DNA of 64,000 nucleotides from JANSXG01 sp024743075 (GTDB lineage: Bacteria; Planctomycetota; Phycisphaerae; Phycisphaerales; UBA1924), in contig CP159477.1 of NCBI GenBank assembly GCA_042140185.1, positions 2,542,001-2,606,000 on the forward strand, written 5' to 3'. Positions 39,861 to 47,838 of the stretch are shown piece after piece; the first letter of the stretch is position 1; every line of letters starts with the position of its first letter. A program made the translations under genes and the position numbers. Under the pieces are notes generated by a model. It was not told the DNA's origin. It saw only the letters and a list, made by a program, of their open reading frames with translations, and searched no databases.

Positions 39861-39922
39861 TCGCCGCGACTCCGCGTCCGTTTGTTCCCGTGCCCCTGTT
39901 CACGAGAGAAGAGAGAAGAACC

Positions 39923-40639
39923 ATGAACACCCGCATCCTCACCGCCGCAGCCCTCGCGGCCGCAGCATCGTCCGCAGCCCTCGCCGACGGACTCGATGTC
40001 TGGGTTAGTTTCGCCGACGGCCAGATCGTCACCGGTGAAGCCGACAAGAGCACCAATCCCGTCACCTTCACCCCGGGTGTCCGGGTCTTCGAAGCCGAGT
40101 TCGGCGAGATCCCCGGCTTCCCGAACCTGCTCGACGAGCCCGGCTTCTACACCGAGCAACTCCCCGCAGGCACCGGCATCGGCTTCAACATCGTCGACGC
40201 CCTGCGCGTCTGGAACGGCTCGGACTTCGACAGCATCGGCTCGCAGTCCATGTCGATCTTCGGCGACCCGTTCCCCGACGGCGATGTCGCGACCACCCCC
40301 GCCACGGCGGGCATGTTCGTGCCCGGATTCGAGTTCATCGAGGCCGACGCCAACGGTTTCTTCGACGACCACCCCACCTTCCAGCTCAACAACCAGGCCG
40401 ACGGCGTGTACCTGCTCTCGCTCGAGCTCTTCACCGACGCCAGCGGCATCGCGAACTCCGAGCCGTTCTACATCGTCTTCGGCTCGAACGAAGACGGCAC
40501 GCTCGGTGACGACGAGGCCTTCGAAGAGCAGATCGATGCCGCCGTGGACTACGTCAACAACGTGATCATCCCGACGCCCGGTGCCGCCGGCCTGCTCGCG
40601 CTCGCCGGCCTCGCCGCGACCCGTCGCCGTCGCCCCTGA
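39923..40639 (+). CDS. all3515-like (Zur-repressed family) protein with PEP-CTERM-like anchor
   Basis: 238 residues: signal peptide (LTAAALAAAASSAALADG), one domain, and a PEP-CTERM-like tail (IPTPGAAGLLALAGLAATRR plus further Arg). Conserved blocks are VRVFEAEFGEIPGFPNLLDE, PGFYTEQLPAGTGIGFNI, DALRVWNGSDFDSI and DGVYLLSLELFTD. From memory these match the all3515 family, described in cyanobacteria as Zur-repressed PEP-CTERM proteins. Unlike its paralogue at 40740 it has lost most histidines. AGAGAAGAACC precedes the ATG. The gene is 62 bases after the pseudopilin gene. A zinc-scarcity role is inferred. Confidence 0.75.
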   Translation: MNTRILTAAALAAAASSAALADGLDVWVSFADGQIVTGEADKSTNPVTFTPGVRVFEAEFGEIPGFPNLLDEPGFYTEQLPAGTGIGFNIVDALRVWNGSDFDSIGSQSMSIFGDPFPDGDVATTPATAGMFVPGFEFIEADANGFFDDHPTFQLNNQADGVYLLSLELFTDASGIANSEPFYIVFGSNEDGTLGDDEAFEEQIDAAVDYVNNVIIPTPGAAGLLALAGLAATRRRRP

Positions 40640-40739
40640 TCCTCCTCGCCGGTGAATACCGGCAACTACTCCACCGTGCGACACCGGGACACCGGGACGC
40701 ACGGTTTTTCCCGCCGGATAGTCGAATCGGAGAACCCCC

Positions 40740-41537
40740 ATGTTCAGAACCGCTGCCGCCCTGCTTCTCGCGCTTGCTCCAGCCGCGATAGCCCAGCACG
40801 CCGACATCGACCTCTCGCTCGGCGAGGACGAAGACGGTGTCACGCGCCTCGTCACCGGCAGCAGCGACTTCCAGAACCCCGGAGAGCCGATCATCCGCGG
40901 CGTGCGAGTGTTCACCGCCACGACCGGCGAAGGCGGCATACCCGGTTTCACCGACGACCCCGGCTTCAACGCCCTCGCCGGCGAACTGCCGCCCGGTGCC
41001 CTGCTCGGCTTCGATCTCATCGACGCCCTACGTCTCTGGAGCGGCAGCGACTTCGACACCATCGCCACAGAGCCGATGCGAGTCTCGCTCTTCACCATGT
41101 CTCGCCTCACCCCGACCGAGGCCGGCGGCTTCGCCGAGGGATTCGAGTTCGCCGCCATCGGGTCCAACGGCGCCGTGCACTCGCACATCAACTACCGCCT
41201 CGAAGCGCCCGAGCAAGACGGCGTCTACCTCCTGACCATCCAGCTCCGCCTCGACGAACCGGGCATCGAGCCGTCCCTCCCCGCATTCATCATCTTCAAC
41301 AACAACGCCGATCCCGACGAAGCAGACACCGCCGCCGCCTGGCTCGAAGACCTGCTCGAACCCGACACCTGCCCCGCCGACGTCACCGGCGACAACCAGG
41401 TCGACCTCGCCGACCTCAACCTCGTGCTCGCGAACTTCGGCCAGACCACCGAGAACGGCGACACCAACGACGACGGTCAGATCGATCTCGCCGATCTGAA
41501 CGCGGTGCTCGCCGCGTTCGGAACACCCTGCCCCTGA
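40740..41537 (+). CDS. all3515-like protein with dockerin-like tail
   Basis: 265 residues. Signal peptide (FRTAAALLLALAPAAIAQ) directly followed by HADIDLS, then the same domain as the gene before it: VRVFTATTGEGGIPGFTDDP, GFDLIDALRLWSGSDFD and DGVYLLTIQL. It keeps histidines at the mature N-terminus (QHAD) and in the AVHSHINYRLE pair, which could bind a metal. Instead of a PEP-CTERM tail it ends in two calcium loops (DVTGDNQVDLADLNLVLANF and DTNDDGQIDLADLNAVLAAF). GGAGAACCCCC precedes the ATG. Last gene of the operon that begins at 39015. Confidence 0.78.
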   Translation: MFRTAAALLLALAPAAIAQHADIDLSLGEDEDGVTRLVTGSSDFQNPGEPIIRGVRVFTATTGEGGIPGFTDDPGFNALAGELPPGALLGFDLIDALRLWSGSDFDTIATEPMRVSLFTMSRLTPTEAGGFAEGFEFAAIGSNGAVHSHINYRLEAPEQDGVYLLTIQLRLDEPGIEPSLPAFIIFNNNADPDEADTAAAWLEDLLEPDTCPADVTGDNQVDLADLNLVLANFGQTTENGDTNDDGQIDLADLNAVLAAFGTPCP

Positions 41538-41563
41538 GCGGAACTGTTCGACGCCATGACACA

Positions 41564-41595
41564 ACAACCGCCCGGCTCGCTCGCCGGGCGGTTGT
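41564..41595. terminator. bidirectional rho-independent terminator
   Basis: ACAACCGCCCGGC (41564-41576) pairs exactly with GCCGGGCGGTTGT (41583-41595). It lies between converging operons ending at 41537 and 41630. Confidence 0.85.
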
Positions 41596-41629
41596 CATTT
41601 GTGCGATCGAAACGGATCGGGAGTCCCCA

Positions 41630-41995
41630 TCAGCCGTGGAAGAACTGCTCCTTCACGATCTTGCCGTCCTTCCACTGCTGGACCGCGACCTGCGCGTAGG
41701 TCACCGGCTGATCGTCCTGACCGACGAACGAGAAGCTGTACTGCACGAACGCCGTGCCGGTCACCGAGCCGTCGTCACCATCGGTCGCGATCGCCTGCAC
41801 ATCGAAGCCCGTCCATTCCTTGACCGAATCGATGAACTGCTGCTCGCGCTCGAGGTTCGCCGCCAGCCCGACCGTGGGCTCGCCCGTGTTCTCCTGCATC
41901 ACGACGTTCTCGTCGTACAGCTGCTTCATGGTCTCGATGATGGTCCCATTGCGGATACCGTCCAGCGTTTTTTCAACGTGTCCCTTGATGCTCAC
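41630..41995 (-). CDS. SnoaL/NTF2-like small protein
   Basis: 121 residues with the cone-shaped NTF2/SnoaL-like pattern: helix GHVEKTLDGIRNGTIIETMK, then LYDENVVMQENTGEPTVG, and strands ending VAVQQWKDGKIVKEQFFHG. The GTG at 41995 has AAGGGAA upstream. Last gene of the MarR-pirin operon. Proteins of this shape are small hydrolases, isomerases or carriers; no specific function can be assigned. Confidence 0.75.
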   Translation of the reverse strand: MSIKGHVEKTLDGIRNGTIIETMKQLYDENVVMQENTGEPTVGLAANLEREQQFIDSVKEWTGFDVQAIATDGDDGSVTGTAFVQYSFSFVGQDDQPVTYAQVAVQQWKDGKIVKEQFFHG

Positions 41996-42038
41996 GGTGT
42001 TCCCTTTCGCGTGATTCGCCTTGAAGTGAGTGATTCGT

Positions 42039-42739
42039 TCAGGCCAGGTCGAACAGCAGCAACTCGCCGCCGCCCGACCCGCCGGTGATCTCGATGGTTG
42101 TCTCGTCTTCGATGGCAAGCCCATCGCCGTCGCGCAGCGTGTGCCCGCTCACGACCACCTCGCCGGCGTACACCTGCAACCAGGCACCCCGCCCGGCTGC
42201 CAGGCCGTGGGACACGCTCGCGCCCTCGGAGAGGCGAGCGGTGTACACCCGCGCATCCGCGTGTATGTGCACCGCGCCGGGGCCACCACCGGGCGTCGCG
42301 ACCAGCGCGAGCCGATCGTCACGTGCTATGTCGGCCGCGCTGATCTGCTCGTAGCCGGGGTCGACGCCGGGTGTGCCCGGCATGATCCACACTTGCAGCA
42401 GGCGGACGGGGTCGGTCTTCGAGGCGTTGAACTCCGAGTGCCGGATGCCCGTTCCCGCCGACATGCGCTGCACATCGCCGGGGTGGATCACCGCCCCGCC
42501 GCCGGTCGAGTCGGCGTGTTCGAGCGCGCCGTCCATCACGAATGTCAGGATTTCCATTTCTTCGTGCGGGTGCATCCCGAACCCGCCGCCCGGCGCGACG
42601 AGGTCGTCATTGATCACGCGCAGCGACCGGAACCCCGTGTGGGCGCGGTCCACATCGCGCCGAACGAGAACGAGTGCTTCCCGTCGAGCCAGTCGAATCT
42701 GGTGCGTCCGCGCTCTTCCGCTTTCCTGATGGTCAGCAT
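42039..42739 (-). CDS. pirin-like cupin protein, frameshifted
   Basis: About 233 residues, normal for pirin/YhaK-type bicupins. The N-terminus MLTIRKAEERGRTRF and HSFSFGAM lies in one frame. The frame breaks near 42655, and GFRSLRVINDDLVAPGGGFG, MHPHEEMEILTFVMDG and SAGTGIRHSEFN continue in the next. One missing base explains it. HPHEE and the distal Glu/His are the metal-binding cupin motifs. AAGGAAGGACC precedes the ATG at 42739. Some pirins are quercetin dioxygenases. Position behind a MarR-type operator suggests response to quinones, phenolics or oxidants (inference). Confidence 0.83.
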
Positions 42740-42789
42740 GATGGTCCTTCCTTTCCGGATCCCGCCGCGTGGGGAGTTCCGGGAGAATA

Positions 42790-42809
42790 ATATTTGTTGT
42801 CACAAATAT
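42790..42809. promoter_or_regulatory. MarR-type operator upstream of the pirin gene
   Basis: ATATTTGT (42790-42797) and ACAAATAT (42802-42809) form a perfect 8-bp inverted repeat with spacer TGTC. A related site with the same spacer lies upstream of the MarR gene at 43342. Size and AT-richness fit a MarR dimer site. Confidence 0.7.
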
Positions 42810-42845
42810 ATTCCCGGCCGACCGTCGCTTCAAGCAAATTTCGCG

Positions 42846-43319
42846 TTAATCCTCGCCCTCGGCCTTCCGGGCTTTCACCAGCAGCCCGTTCAAGGTCCGC
42901 AGTTCATCGTCACTCAGGTGCCCGAGCTGGTCCCGATGCACCTGCATCACCGGTTCGTCCAGCTTCTTCAGCAGCCCGAGCCCCTGCTTGGAGATCCGTA
43001 CGATCACCACTCGCCGGTCCGAGGTACTCCGTTCCCGCTCCACGAGACCACGATGCTCGAGCCGATCCACAAGCCGAGTCACATCCGGAACCCGCACAAC
43101 CATGTCGCAGCCGATGTCCGACGCGTGACGTCCCGCCTTGCCAGACCCGCGAAGAATCCGAAGCACGTTGTACGTCGAGGGCGTCAGCCCGTGCGGCTTG
43201 AGCACCCCGAGCAGCGGCCCTTCCAGATCCGCGGCCGTGCGGATCAGGTTCAGAAACGCCTCCTGCTCGGCGAGCTCAAACGGACGCTTCTTATTGACTT
43301 CGTGCTGGAGGGCCGCCAC
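42846..43319 (-). CDS. MarR-family transcriptional regulator
   Basis: 157 residues. The winged HTH includes GLTPSTYNVLRILRGSGK, then ASDIGCDMVVRVPDVTRLVD as recognition region, and ERERSTSDRRVVIVRISKQG as the wing with the conserved DxR. GTG at 43319 has AGGTGA upstream; further upstream codons include an unlikely basic extension. It precedes pirin and SnoaL-like genes on the same strand. Matching inverted repeats lie before this gene and before pirin, so it probably represses both. A Cys in the recognition segment (GCDMV) could be a redox sensor. Confidence 0.85.
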   Translation of the reverse strand: MAALQHEVNKKRPFELAEQEAFLNLIRTAADLEGPLLGVLKPHGLTPSTYNVLRILRGSGKAGRHASDIGCDMVVRVPDVTRLVDRLEHRGLVERERSTSDRRVVIVRISKQGLGLLKKLDEPVMQVHRDQLGHLSDDELRTLNGLLVKARKAEGED

Positions 43320-43341
43320 GGGTTCATCACCTGTACAGATT

Positions 43342-43353
43342 CTGTGACAACAG
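43342..43353. promoter_or_regulatory. second MarR-type operator, upstream of the marR-like gene
   Basis: On the minus strand this reads CTGT-TGTC-ACAG, an inverted repeat sharing the TGTTGTCACA core and the same 4-base spacer with the site at 42790. It lies 23 bases upstream of the GTG, as expected for autoregulation. Confidence 0.55.
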
Positions 43354-43435
43354 ATGACCAAGCATACGCCCAAACTCCGGGCACTCCAACGCTTTACGCT
43401 TGGGGTTTCCGACTGCATCCCGCTACCATGGGCCC

Positions 43436-43579
43436 ATGAGCCAGAAAACCCAACATCGCGGCGGCAACCGCAAAGTCAAAGCAAAGTCCGTCCAGCACGC
43501 CAAAACCGTGCTCGCGGTCATCCTGCTGCTCTTCGTCGGCGTCATGCTCGCCCTCTGGCTCCTGAGTTGCGTGACCTGA
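43436..43579 (+). CDS. small single-pass membrane protein
   Basis: 47 residues: a basic N-terminal half (MSQKTQHRGGNRKVKAKSVQ) and one membrane segment (TVLAVILLLFVGVMLALWLL). The ATG lies exactly six bases after TACCAT with no ribosome site, pointing to a leaderless mRNA. The histidine phosphatase lipoprotein gene starts six bases after its stop, so they form an operon. Function unknown. Confidence 0.6.
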   Translation: MSQKTQHRGGNRKVKAKSVQHAKTVLAVILLLFVGVMLALWLLSCVT

Positions 43580-43584
43580 CACCC

Positions 43585-44142
43585 ATGCCGAAGCACGCGA
43601 AACTCTTTTCCCTCGCCGCCCTGTTGAGCACCCTCTTGCTCGCCGGCTGTGCATCATCCGGATCACCGACGCCCACCATGGACCAGCCGCCAGCCGACCG
43701 CACCGTTCTGGTCACTCGCCACGCCGAAAAGGCGCAGTACTCCGCCGACCCGTCGCTTTCCCAACGCGGCGCCCAGCGCGCCCAGGCCCTGTCACTGCTC
43801 CCGATCGCGCAGGGCACCGAGACGATCATCACCACCCAGTTCAAACGCACGATCGAGACCGCGCAGCCGCTCGCCGAGCGCCTCGGAGTCGAGTCGCGAG
43901 TCGTCAACGCCACCGCACGCCCGGACGCCCTCCGCGCGCTGGCCGACGACATCCGCGCCGGCGCAATGAAAGGGACCGTGCTCGTGGTCGGCCACAGCAA
44001 CACGGTCCCGATGATCATCACCGAACTCGGCGGCCCCCAGGACATCTTCCTCTCCGAGGAAGACTTCGGGGACCTCTTCATCCTCTCGCTCGACGCCGAC
44101 GGAAACTTCGCCGGCATCGAGCGCACGCGCTACGGGGACTGA
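43585..44142 (+). CDS. histidine phosphatase-family lipoprotein
   Basis: 185 residues. Lipoprotein signal with lipobox LLAGC near residue 22. The catalytic RHG-type motif is VTRHAEKAQ near residue 44, with the second His in VVGHSNTVPMI near 139. This is the phosphoglycerate mutase-like (histidine phosphatase) fold in its short form. Probably a periplasmic phosphatase anchored to a membrane; substrate unknown. Second gene of a two-gene operon with the 47-residue membrane protein. Confidence 0.85.
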   Translation: MPKHAKLFSLAALLSTLLLAGCASSGSPTPTMDQPPADRTVLVTRHAEKAQYSADPSLSQRGAQRAQALSLLPIAQGTETIITTQFKRTIETAQPLAERLGVESRVVNATARPDALRALADDIRAGAMKGTVLVVGHSNTVPMIITELGGPQDIFLSEEDFGDLFILSLDADGNFAGIERTRYGD

Positions 44143-44169
44143 ACCGAACCCGCAGCCCTCACGGTCGCG

Positions 44170-45381
44170 TCAGACATCGCCATCGCCGAGCACCGCGCAA
44201 AGGCGCGTGCTCAACTCGGTCTCGATCTCCTGCATCCGTTCGCGAATGTCGTTGCCGCCCTCGCGATCGCCGCCGCGCTGACCGCCCCGCCCGTTGTCCT
44301 GACCGCGACGATCGCGAGCCTGGGCTCGCATGTCCGCGATTTCTTTGGCAAGCGCGTTGTACTGCTTGTGCATGTCCGCCTCGATCGCTCGGACCGCCTG
44401 CTTCTGCGCATCGTCGAGATCCTCGCTGTTCAGCGCAGCTTCGACGCGATCGACAACGCTCCCGCGCCGCGCCACGCCGCCCAGCGAACCGCGGTTGATC
44501 TCGAACCGGAACGCCTCGCGCAACTCATCGGGCAGCGTCCGCTCGATCGAGTCGGCGTAGCGCGTCGCGATCTCGCCGAGCTTCGCATCCGCCTCGCGAC
44601 GCGCCTCGAGCACCTCCCGCATCGCGTCCCGATCGAACCCGCCATCACCCGGGTTCGGACGCCCCTGCTCGAGCAGTTTCGCACGCTCGGCGATCTGCCG
44701 ATCGACCTCACTCTCGAACCGTGAAGCGAGCGCCTTTGCGCCGGCGAGATCGTTCTCGCCCAGCGAGCTCTCGTGCTTCTCGACAAAGGTCGCGAACACG
44801 CGCGACACGTCCACCGCGCCGCCGACGCCACGCAGCGCCCGAGCACGGTCGCGGCTCGTCTCGAATCTCGACCAATTCTCGTGCTGCTCCGGCGTCAGAA
44901 CGAGTTTGATGTCCTCGTAGAACACCTTCTCCATCTCGGTCGCCTTCGCCTGAGCCTCCTCGGCCATCGTGCGGAACTTTTCCATCGCTTCCCGGTCCGG
45001 GCGTCCGCCCTCGCCACGCAGTTCCTGCATCTGCTCACGCATCTCCACCATCAACTGAGCACGCTGTTCGCGCAGATCCGCGAACAACTCCTTGGCGAGC
45101 AGCTGCTGCGGCTCGTCGAACTCCAGCACGCTCGCCATCAACTCCACATCCGATTCCTGGATCTGGTTCTGCTGGCCCATCCCCCCGAACATGCGGCCCA
45201 TATCGCGAGCCCCGTCGCGCTGCTGGGGCCGGTCGCCGCCGCGATCCCCACCACGATCCTGAGCCGAGGCCGTCGCGGGCAAACCCACCAGGCCGACCGC
45301 CGCCGCGAGAACCACCGCTCGCACGCCGCGCCCCACCGTTGTCCGCCCGGCCCGCCCGCTCTCTACCTGATTCTGATTCAT
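44170..45381 (-). CDS. secreted helical protein, Spy/CpxP-like (LTxxQ)
   Basis: 403 residues with a signal peptide (RAVVLAAAVGLVGLPATASA) and mostly charged helices. LVLTPEQHENW near residue 160 is an LTxxQ-type motif as in Spy/CpxP periplasmic chaperones. Met/Gln/Arg-rich segments (MRQ-type helices) dominate, with low-complexity DRGGDRGGD stretches at both ends. Planctomycetes often encode such long relatives. Start MNQNQV at 45381 defines the signal peptide; the frame extends further without support. Chaperone-like or metal-stress role is inference. Confidence 0.6.
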   Translation of the reverse strand: MNQNQVESGRAGRTTVGRGVRAVVLAAAVGLVGLPATASAQDRGGDRGGDRPQQRDGARDMGRMFGGMGQQNQIQESDVELMASVLEFDEPQQLLAKELFADLREQRAQLMVEMREQMQELRGEGGRPDREAMEKFRTMAEEAQAKATEMEKVFYEDIKLVLTPEQHENWSRFETSRDRARALRGVGGAVDVSRVFATFVEKHESSLGENDLAGAKALASRFESEVDRQIAERAKLLEQGRPNPGDGGFDRDAMREVLEARREADAKLGEIATRYADSIERTLPDELREAFRFEINRGSLGGVARRGSVVDRVEAALNSEDLDDAQKQAVRAIEADMHKQYNALAKEIADMRAQARDRRGQDNGRGGQRGGDREGGNDIRERMQEIETELSTRLCAVLGDGDV

Positions 45382-45926
45382 CGTTGCTGCCCTGTAGATA
45401 AAGGATGGAGTCGATGCCGACCGCCCCTGCTCCGGCGCGTCGTCGGCCTCCGACCCCACCACAACGCCCGCTCGCCGCCGATATTGCCGCCTCCCCAGAG
45501 CCGGGCCCGGATCCTGCGCCAACTACCTGAACTTCGTCGCAGTCGCGGCATTCCCCGCATGCACCCTTTCGCTACCCCCCGATCTATGTCAGACTGCCTT
45601 TCCAACTGGAAAAGCGACACTGCACGCGGCTGGGAACGGGATCGGCTGGAGGAGAGGCGAACCCAAGTACCGCCGCGTGTCGCTTTGCGCCTGAGCAGCA
45701 CGCCTCCGGCTTTCGTTCGAATTTGCCATTTTACCGCCAAAGCAAAGCAATTCGGGACAACCCCTAGCCCGGAAACGGCAACAACTCGTTGTGTGCCAGT
45801 AACTTGACGGAGTATTCCGCTTGCAACGCACAGGGTCCCGGAGTACGCTAGTTGGGTTCCCTGATCGCGGGGAGCCGTTCCGTTTGGGAAGACCGTCTCG
45901 CACGGTCAGGGGATTGAGAGACCAAA
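45382..45926. other. 545-bp intergenic region with a long bulged hairpin
   Basis: No gene is evident. AAGCGA (45612-45617) and CACGCGGC (45623-45630) pair with GCCGCGTG (45672-45679) and TCGCTT (45680-45685), leaving a 5-base bulge and a 41-base loop. TACGCT near 45846 is a candidate -10 for the gene at 45927, which would have a leader of about 75 bases. The hairpin could belong to an RNA leader or be chance. Confidence 0.35.
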
Positions 45927-46283
45927 ATGCTCCGCGCATTGTCCAGCATTTCAATGATCGCGTGCCTCGGTGCGATAGCCTCCGGTGCGCCGATCGCATC
46001 CTTCCCGGATGCGTCCTACGCGGTCGACGCGATGCGGAACGACCCGTCGTCGAGCAGCATCGCGACATTCGAGAGCGCGTTTGATAAGCCCGCCATGATG
46101 CGTTCGGACGGTCCGGCCCACCAGACACCGACGCACCTGCGCCCGATCAAGCCCGCTTCTGGAGACCAGTCGTTCGGCGATCAGTCCAAGCCGTCCATCA
46201 AGACCGTGGTGATCCCCCTGCCGGCTCCCGCCGGTCTCGCGATCGCCGGTCTTCTGCTCCTCGGCACGACCCGCCGTCGCTGA
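45927..46283 (+). CDS. small secreted protein with PEP-CTERM-like tail
   Basis: 118 residues. Signal peptide (RALSSISMIACLGAIASG), a short low-complexity middle rich in Ser, Asp and Pro, and a C-terminal sorting-like tail (VIPLPAPAGLAIAGLLLLG, then TTRRR). It matches no domain. The tail resembles those at 6815 and 40639. Function unknown. Confidence 0.65.
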   Translation: MLRALSSISMIACLGAIASGAPIASFPDASYAVDAMRNDPSSSSIATFESAFDKPAMMRSDGPAHQTPTHLRPIKPASGDQSFGDQSKPSIKTVVIPLPAPAGLAIAGLLLLGTTRRR

Positions 46284-46398
46284 ACCGACGTCAAATCAGT
46301 TCGCACCATCCACCGGGCGCTGAACACCTTCAAGGAGTTCGCCGCCCGGTGACTCGTTTTGCACTGCGCTCGCCTTGCGCCGCCCGATACCCTTGGGC

Positions 46399-46953
46399 AT
46401 GCAAACCGTCCTGATCGTTCTCCTCGCCGCGCTCGCCGGCATGATCCTGCCCATGCAGCCGGGCATCAACAGCATGCTCCAGAGCAAACTCGGCAGCGCG
46501 TGGGTCGCCGCCCTCGTCAGCTTCTCCGTCGGCACGCTCATCCTCCTCGCCACCGTCACCCTGCTGCGCGTGAGCGCCAAACCGAACATACTCCCCGACC
46601 TCGCCTCCATCCGCAGCGCGCCATGGTGGGCCTGGCTCGGCGGCCTGATCGGCGCGATCTTCGTCAGTTCCTCCATCGTCCTCGCCCCGAAGCTCGGCGC
46701 CGTCCTCTTCGTCGGCGCCGTCGTCTTCGGGCAGATGTTCTCCTCGGTGCTGCTCGACCAGTTCGGCGTCGTCGGCTACGCCAAACAGCCGCTCAACGCC
46801 GGTCGCCTCGTCGGCGTGGTCCTCATCCTGATCGGCGTCGCGCTGATCCTCTGGTTCAGCCCGAAGGCCAAGGAGGCCCAGCTCGTTCCCGAATCCGCCA
46901 CCACCGCGCCGCAGGCCGCCCCCGGACCTTCGACGAGCACCCCCGAGACCTAG
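46399..46953 (+). CDS. YdcZ/DUF606-family DMT transporter
   Basis: 184 residues, four to five hydrophobic segments: MQTVLIVLLAALAGMILPMQ, VAALVSFSVGTLILLATVTL, WWAWLGGLIGAIFVSSSIVL, AVLFVGAVVFGQMFSSVLLD and LVGVVLILIGVALILWF. PGINSMLQSKLGS after the first helix is typical of this family of small multidrug-like transporters (DMT superfamily). A hydrophilic tail of about 25 residues follows. ATG at 46399 is five bases after TACCCT and has no ribosome site. Substrate unknown. Confidence 0.8.
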   Translation: MQTVLIVLLAALAGMILPMQPGINSMLQSKLGSAWVAALVSFSVGTLILLATVTLLRVSAKPNILPDLASIRSAPWWAWLGGLIGAIFVSSSIVLAPKLGAVLFVGAVVFGQMFSSVLLDQFGVVGYAKQPLNAGRLVGVVLILIGVALILWFSPKAKEAQLVPESATTAPQAAPGPSTSTPET

Positions 46954-47150
46954 CCCAGACCCCCAAACCGGTGCCCGCGCGTCGATCGCACGAAATCCGC
47001 AGAATTTTCCCTCTTGAAACGCCCAACCCTCGGTATCATGCTCCCTGACGCCAGATCGAAATCAGCGGCGTCGGTCCGGACCTGATCATTGCCCGAGTCT
47101 TGTATGGATCTTCAAGTAGATAGTGTTCGCTCGGGCTGGGACCGATAGTG

Positions 47151-47566
47151 ATGAAGAAGTTGTACGTTGGGAACCTCCCCTTCCGCTCCACCGAAGACGA
47201 GTTGCGCGACCTGTTCGGGCAGCACGGCGAGGTTTCCTCTGCCTCCATCGTGATGGACCGTGAAACCGGTCGCTCACGGGGCTTCGCGTTCGTCGAAATG
47301 TCCGACGACGGCGACGCCGAAACCGCAATCAACGCCCTCAACGGCTACTCCCTCGGCGGACGCGCCCTCGTTGTGAACGAGGCTCGCCCCCGTGAAGAGC
47401 GCCCCGTGGCGGCGGCGGCGGTGGTTACCGCGGCGGTGGCGGCGGTGGTGGCTACGGCGGCGGTCGCGGTGGCGGCGGTGGTGGTTACGGCGGCGGTGGC
47501 CGCGGTGGCGATCGCGGCGGCTACGGCGGCGGCGGTGGTGGCGGCCGCGGCGGACGCGACTGGTAA
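47151..47566 (+). CDS. RRM RNA-binding protein with RGG-type tail, frameshifted
   Basis: Single RNA-recognition motif at residues 1-80: RNP2 is KLYVGNLPF and RNP1 is RGFAFVEM. After NEARPREERP the frame breaks near 47403 in GCGCCCCGTGG. The direct frame gives an unlikely Ala/Val-only tail. One more C gives a Gly-rich RGG/GGY tail ending GRDW at 47566, as in glycine-rich RNA-binding proteins of cyanobacteria and planctomycetes. The leader is long, about 100 bases. RNA chaperone or cold-response role is likely from the family. A GTG three bases before the ATG is also possible. Confidence 0.85.
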
Positions 47567-47616
47567 TCCAGTCCGCGCCTCCAGAGCACCCACCTGAATC
47601 CTCAATGCGTTCACAC

Positions 47617-47649
47617 GCGGCCCCGGCACTCGCCGGGGCCGCTTTCGTT
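47617..47649 (+). terminator. rho-independent terminator
   Basis: GCGGCCCCGGC (47617-47627) pairs with GCCGGGGCCGC (47632-47642) around ACTC, followed by TTTCGTTTTG. It ends the RRM gene. Confidence 0.85.
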
Positions 47650-47666
47650 TTGCACTTCCGCTTTCT

Positions 47667-47831
47667 CCTTCTCCCCTCGCGGGAGAAGGTGGTCTTGTGC
47701 GGATTCAGCACAAGACCGGATGAGGGGGCGCTCCGAAGCTTCCGGGTGTTGGGAGAACACCATCAGCGGCCGTGCCGCTGAACCCTCACCCCAACCCTCT
47801 CCCGCCCATTCCGCAATTAGGGAAAGGGAGC
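47667..47831. repeat. interspersed palindromic repeat element, copy 1
   Basis: Contains hairpins CCTTCTCCC/GGGAGAAGG (47667-47689) and GTCTTGTGC/GCACAAGAC (47692-47716), then a segment at 47764-47803. That segment is nearly identical, in inverted orientation, to the element at 54793-54832 (shared GGGAGAGGGT, GGGGTGAGGG and TCAGCGGC-N3-GCCGCTG blocks). Non-coding interspersed element between two genes. Confidence 0.65.
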
Positions 47832-47838
47832 CGAACCC

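Noticed and set aside
47405..47597. Ala/Val-only tail of the RRM protein in the uncorrected frame
   Set aside because: The other frame gives a normal RGG/GGY tail ending GRDW; the Ala/Val tail is an out-of-frame reading of GGC repeats.
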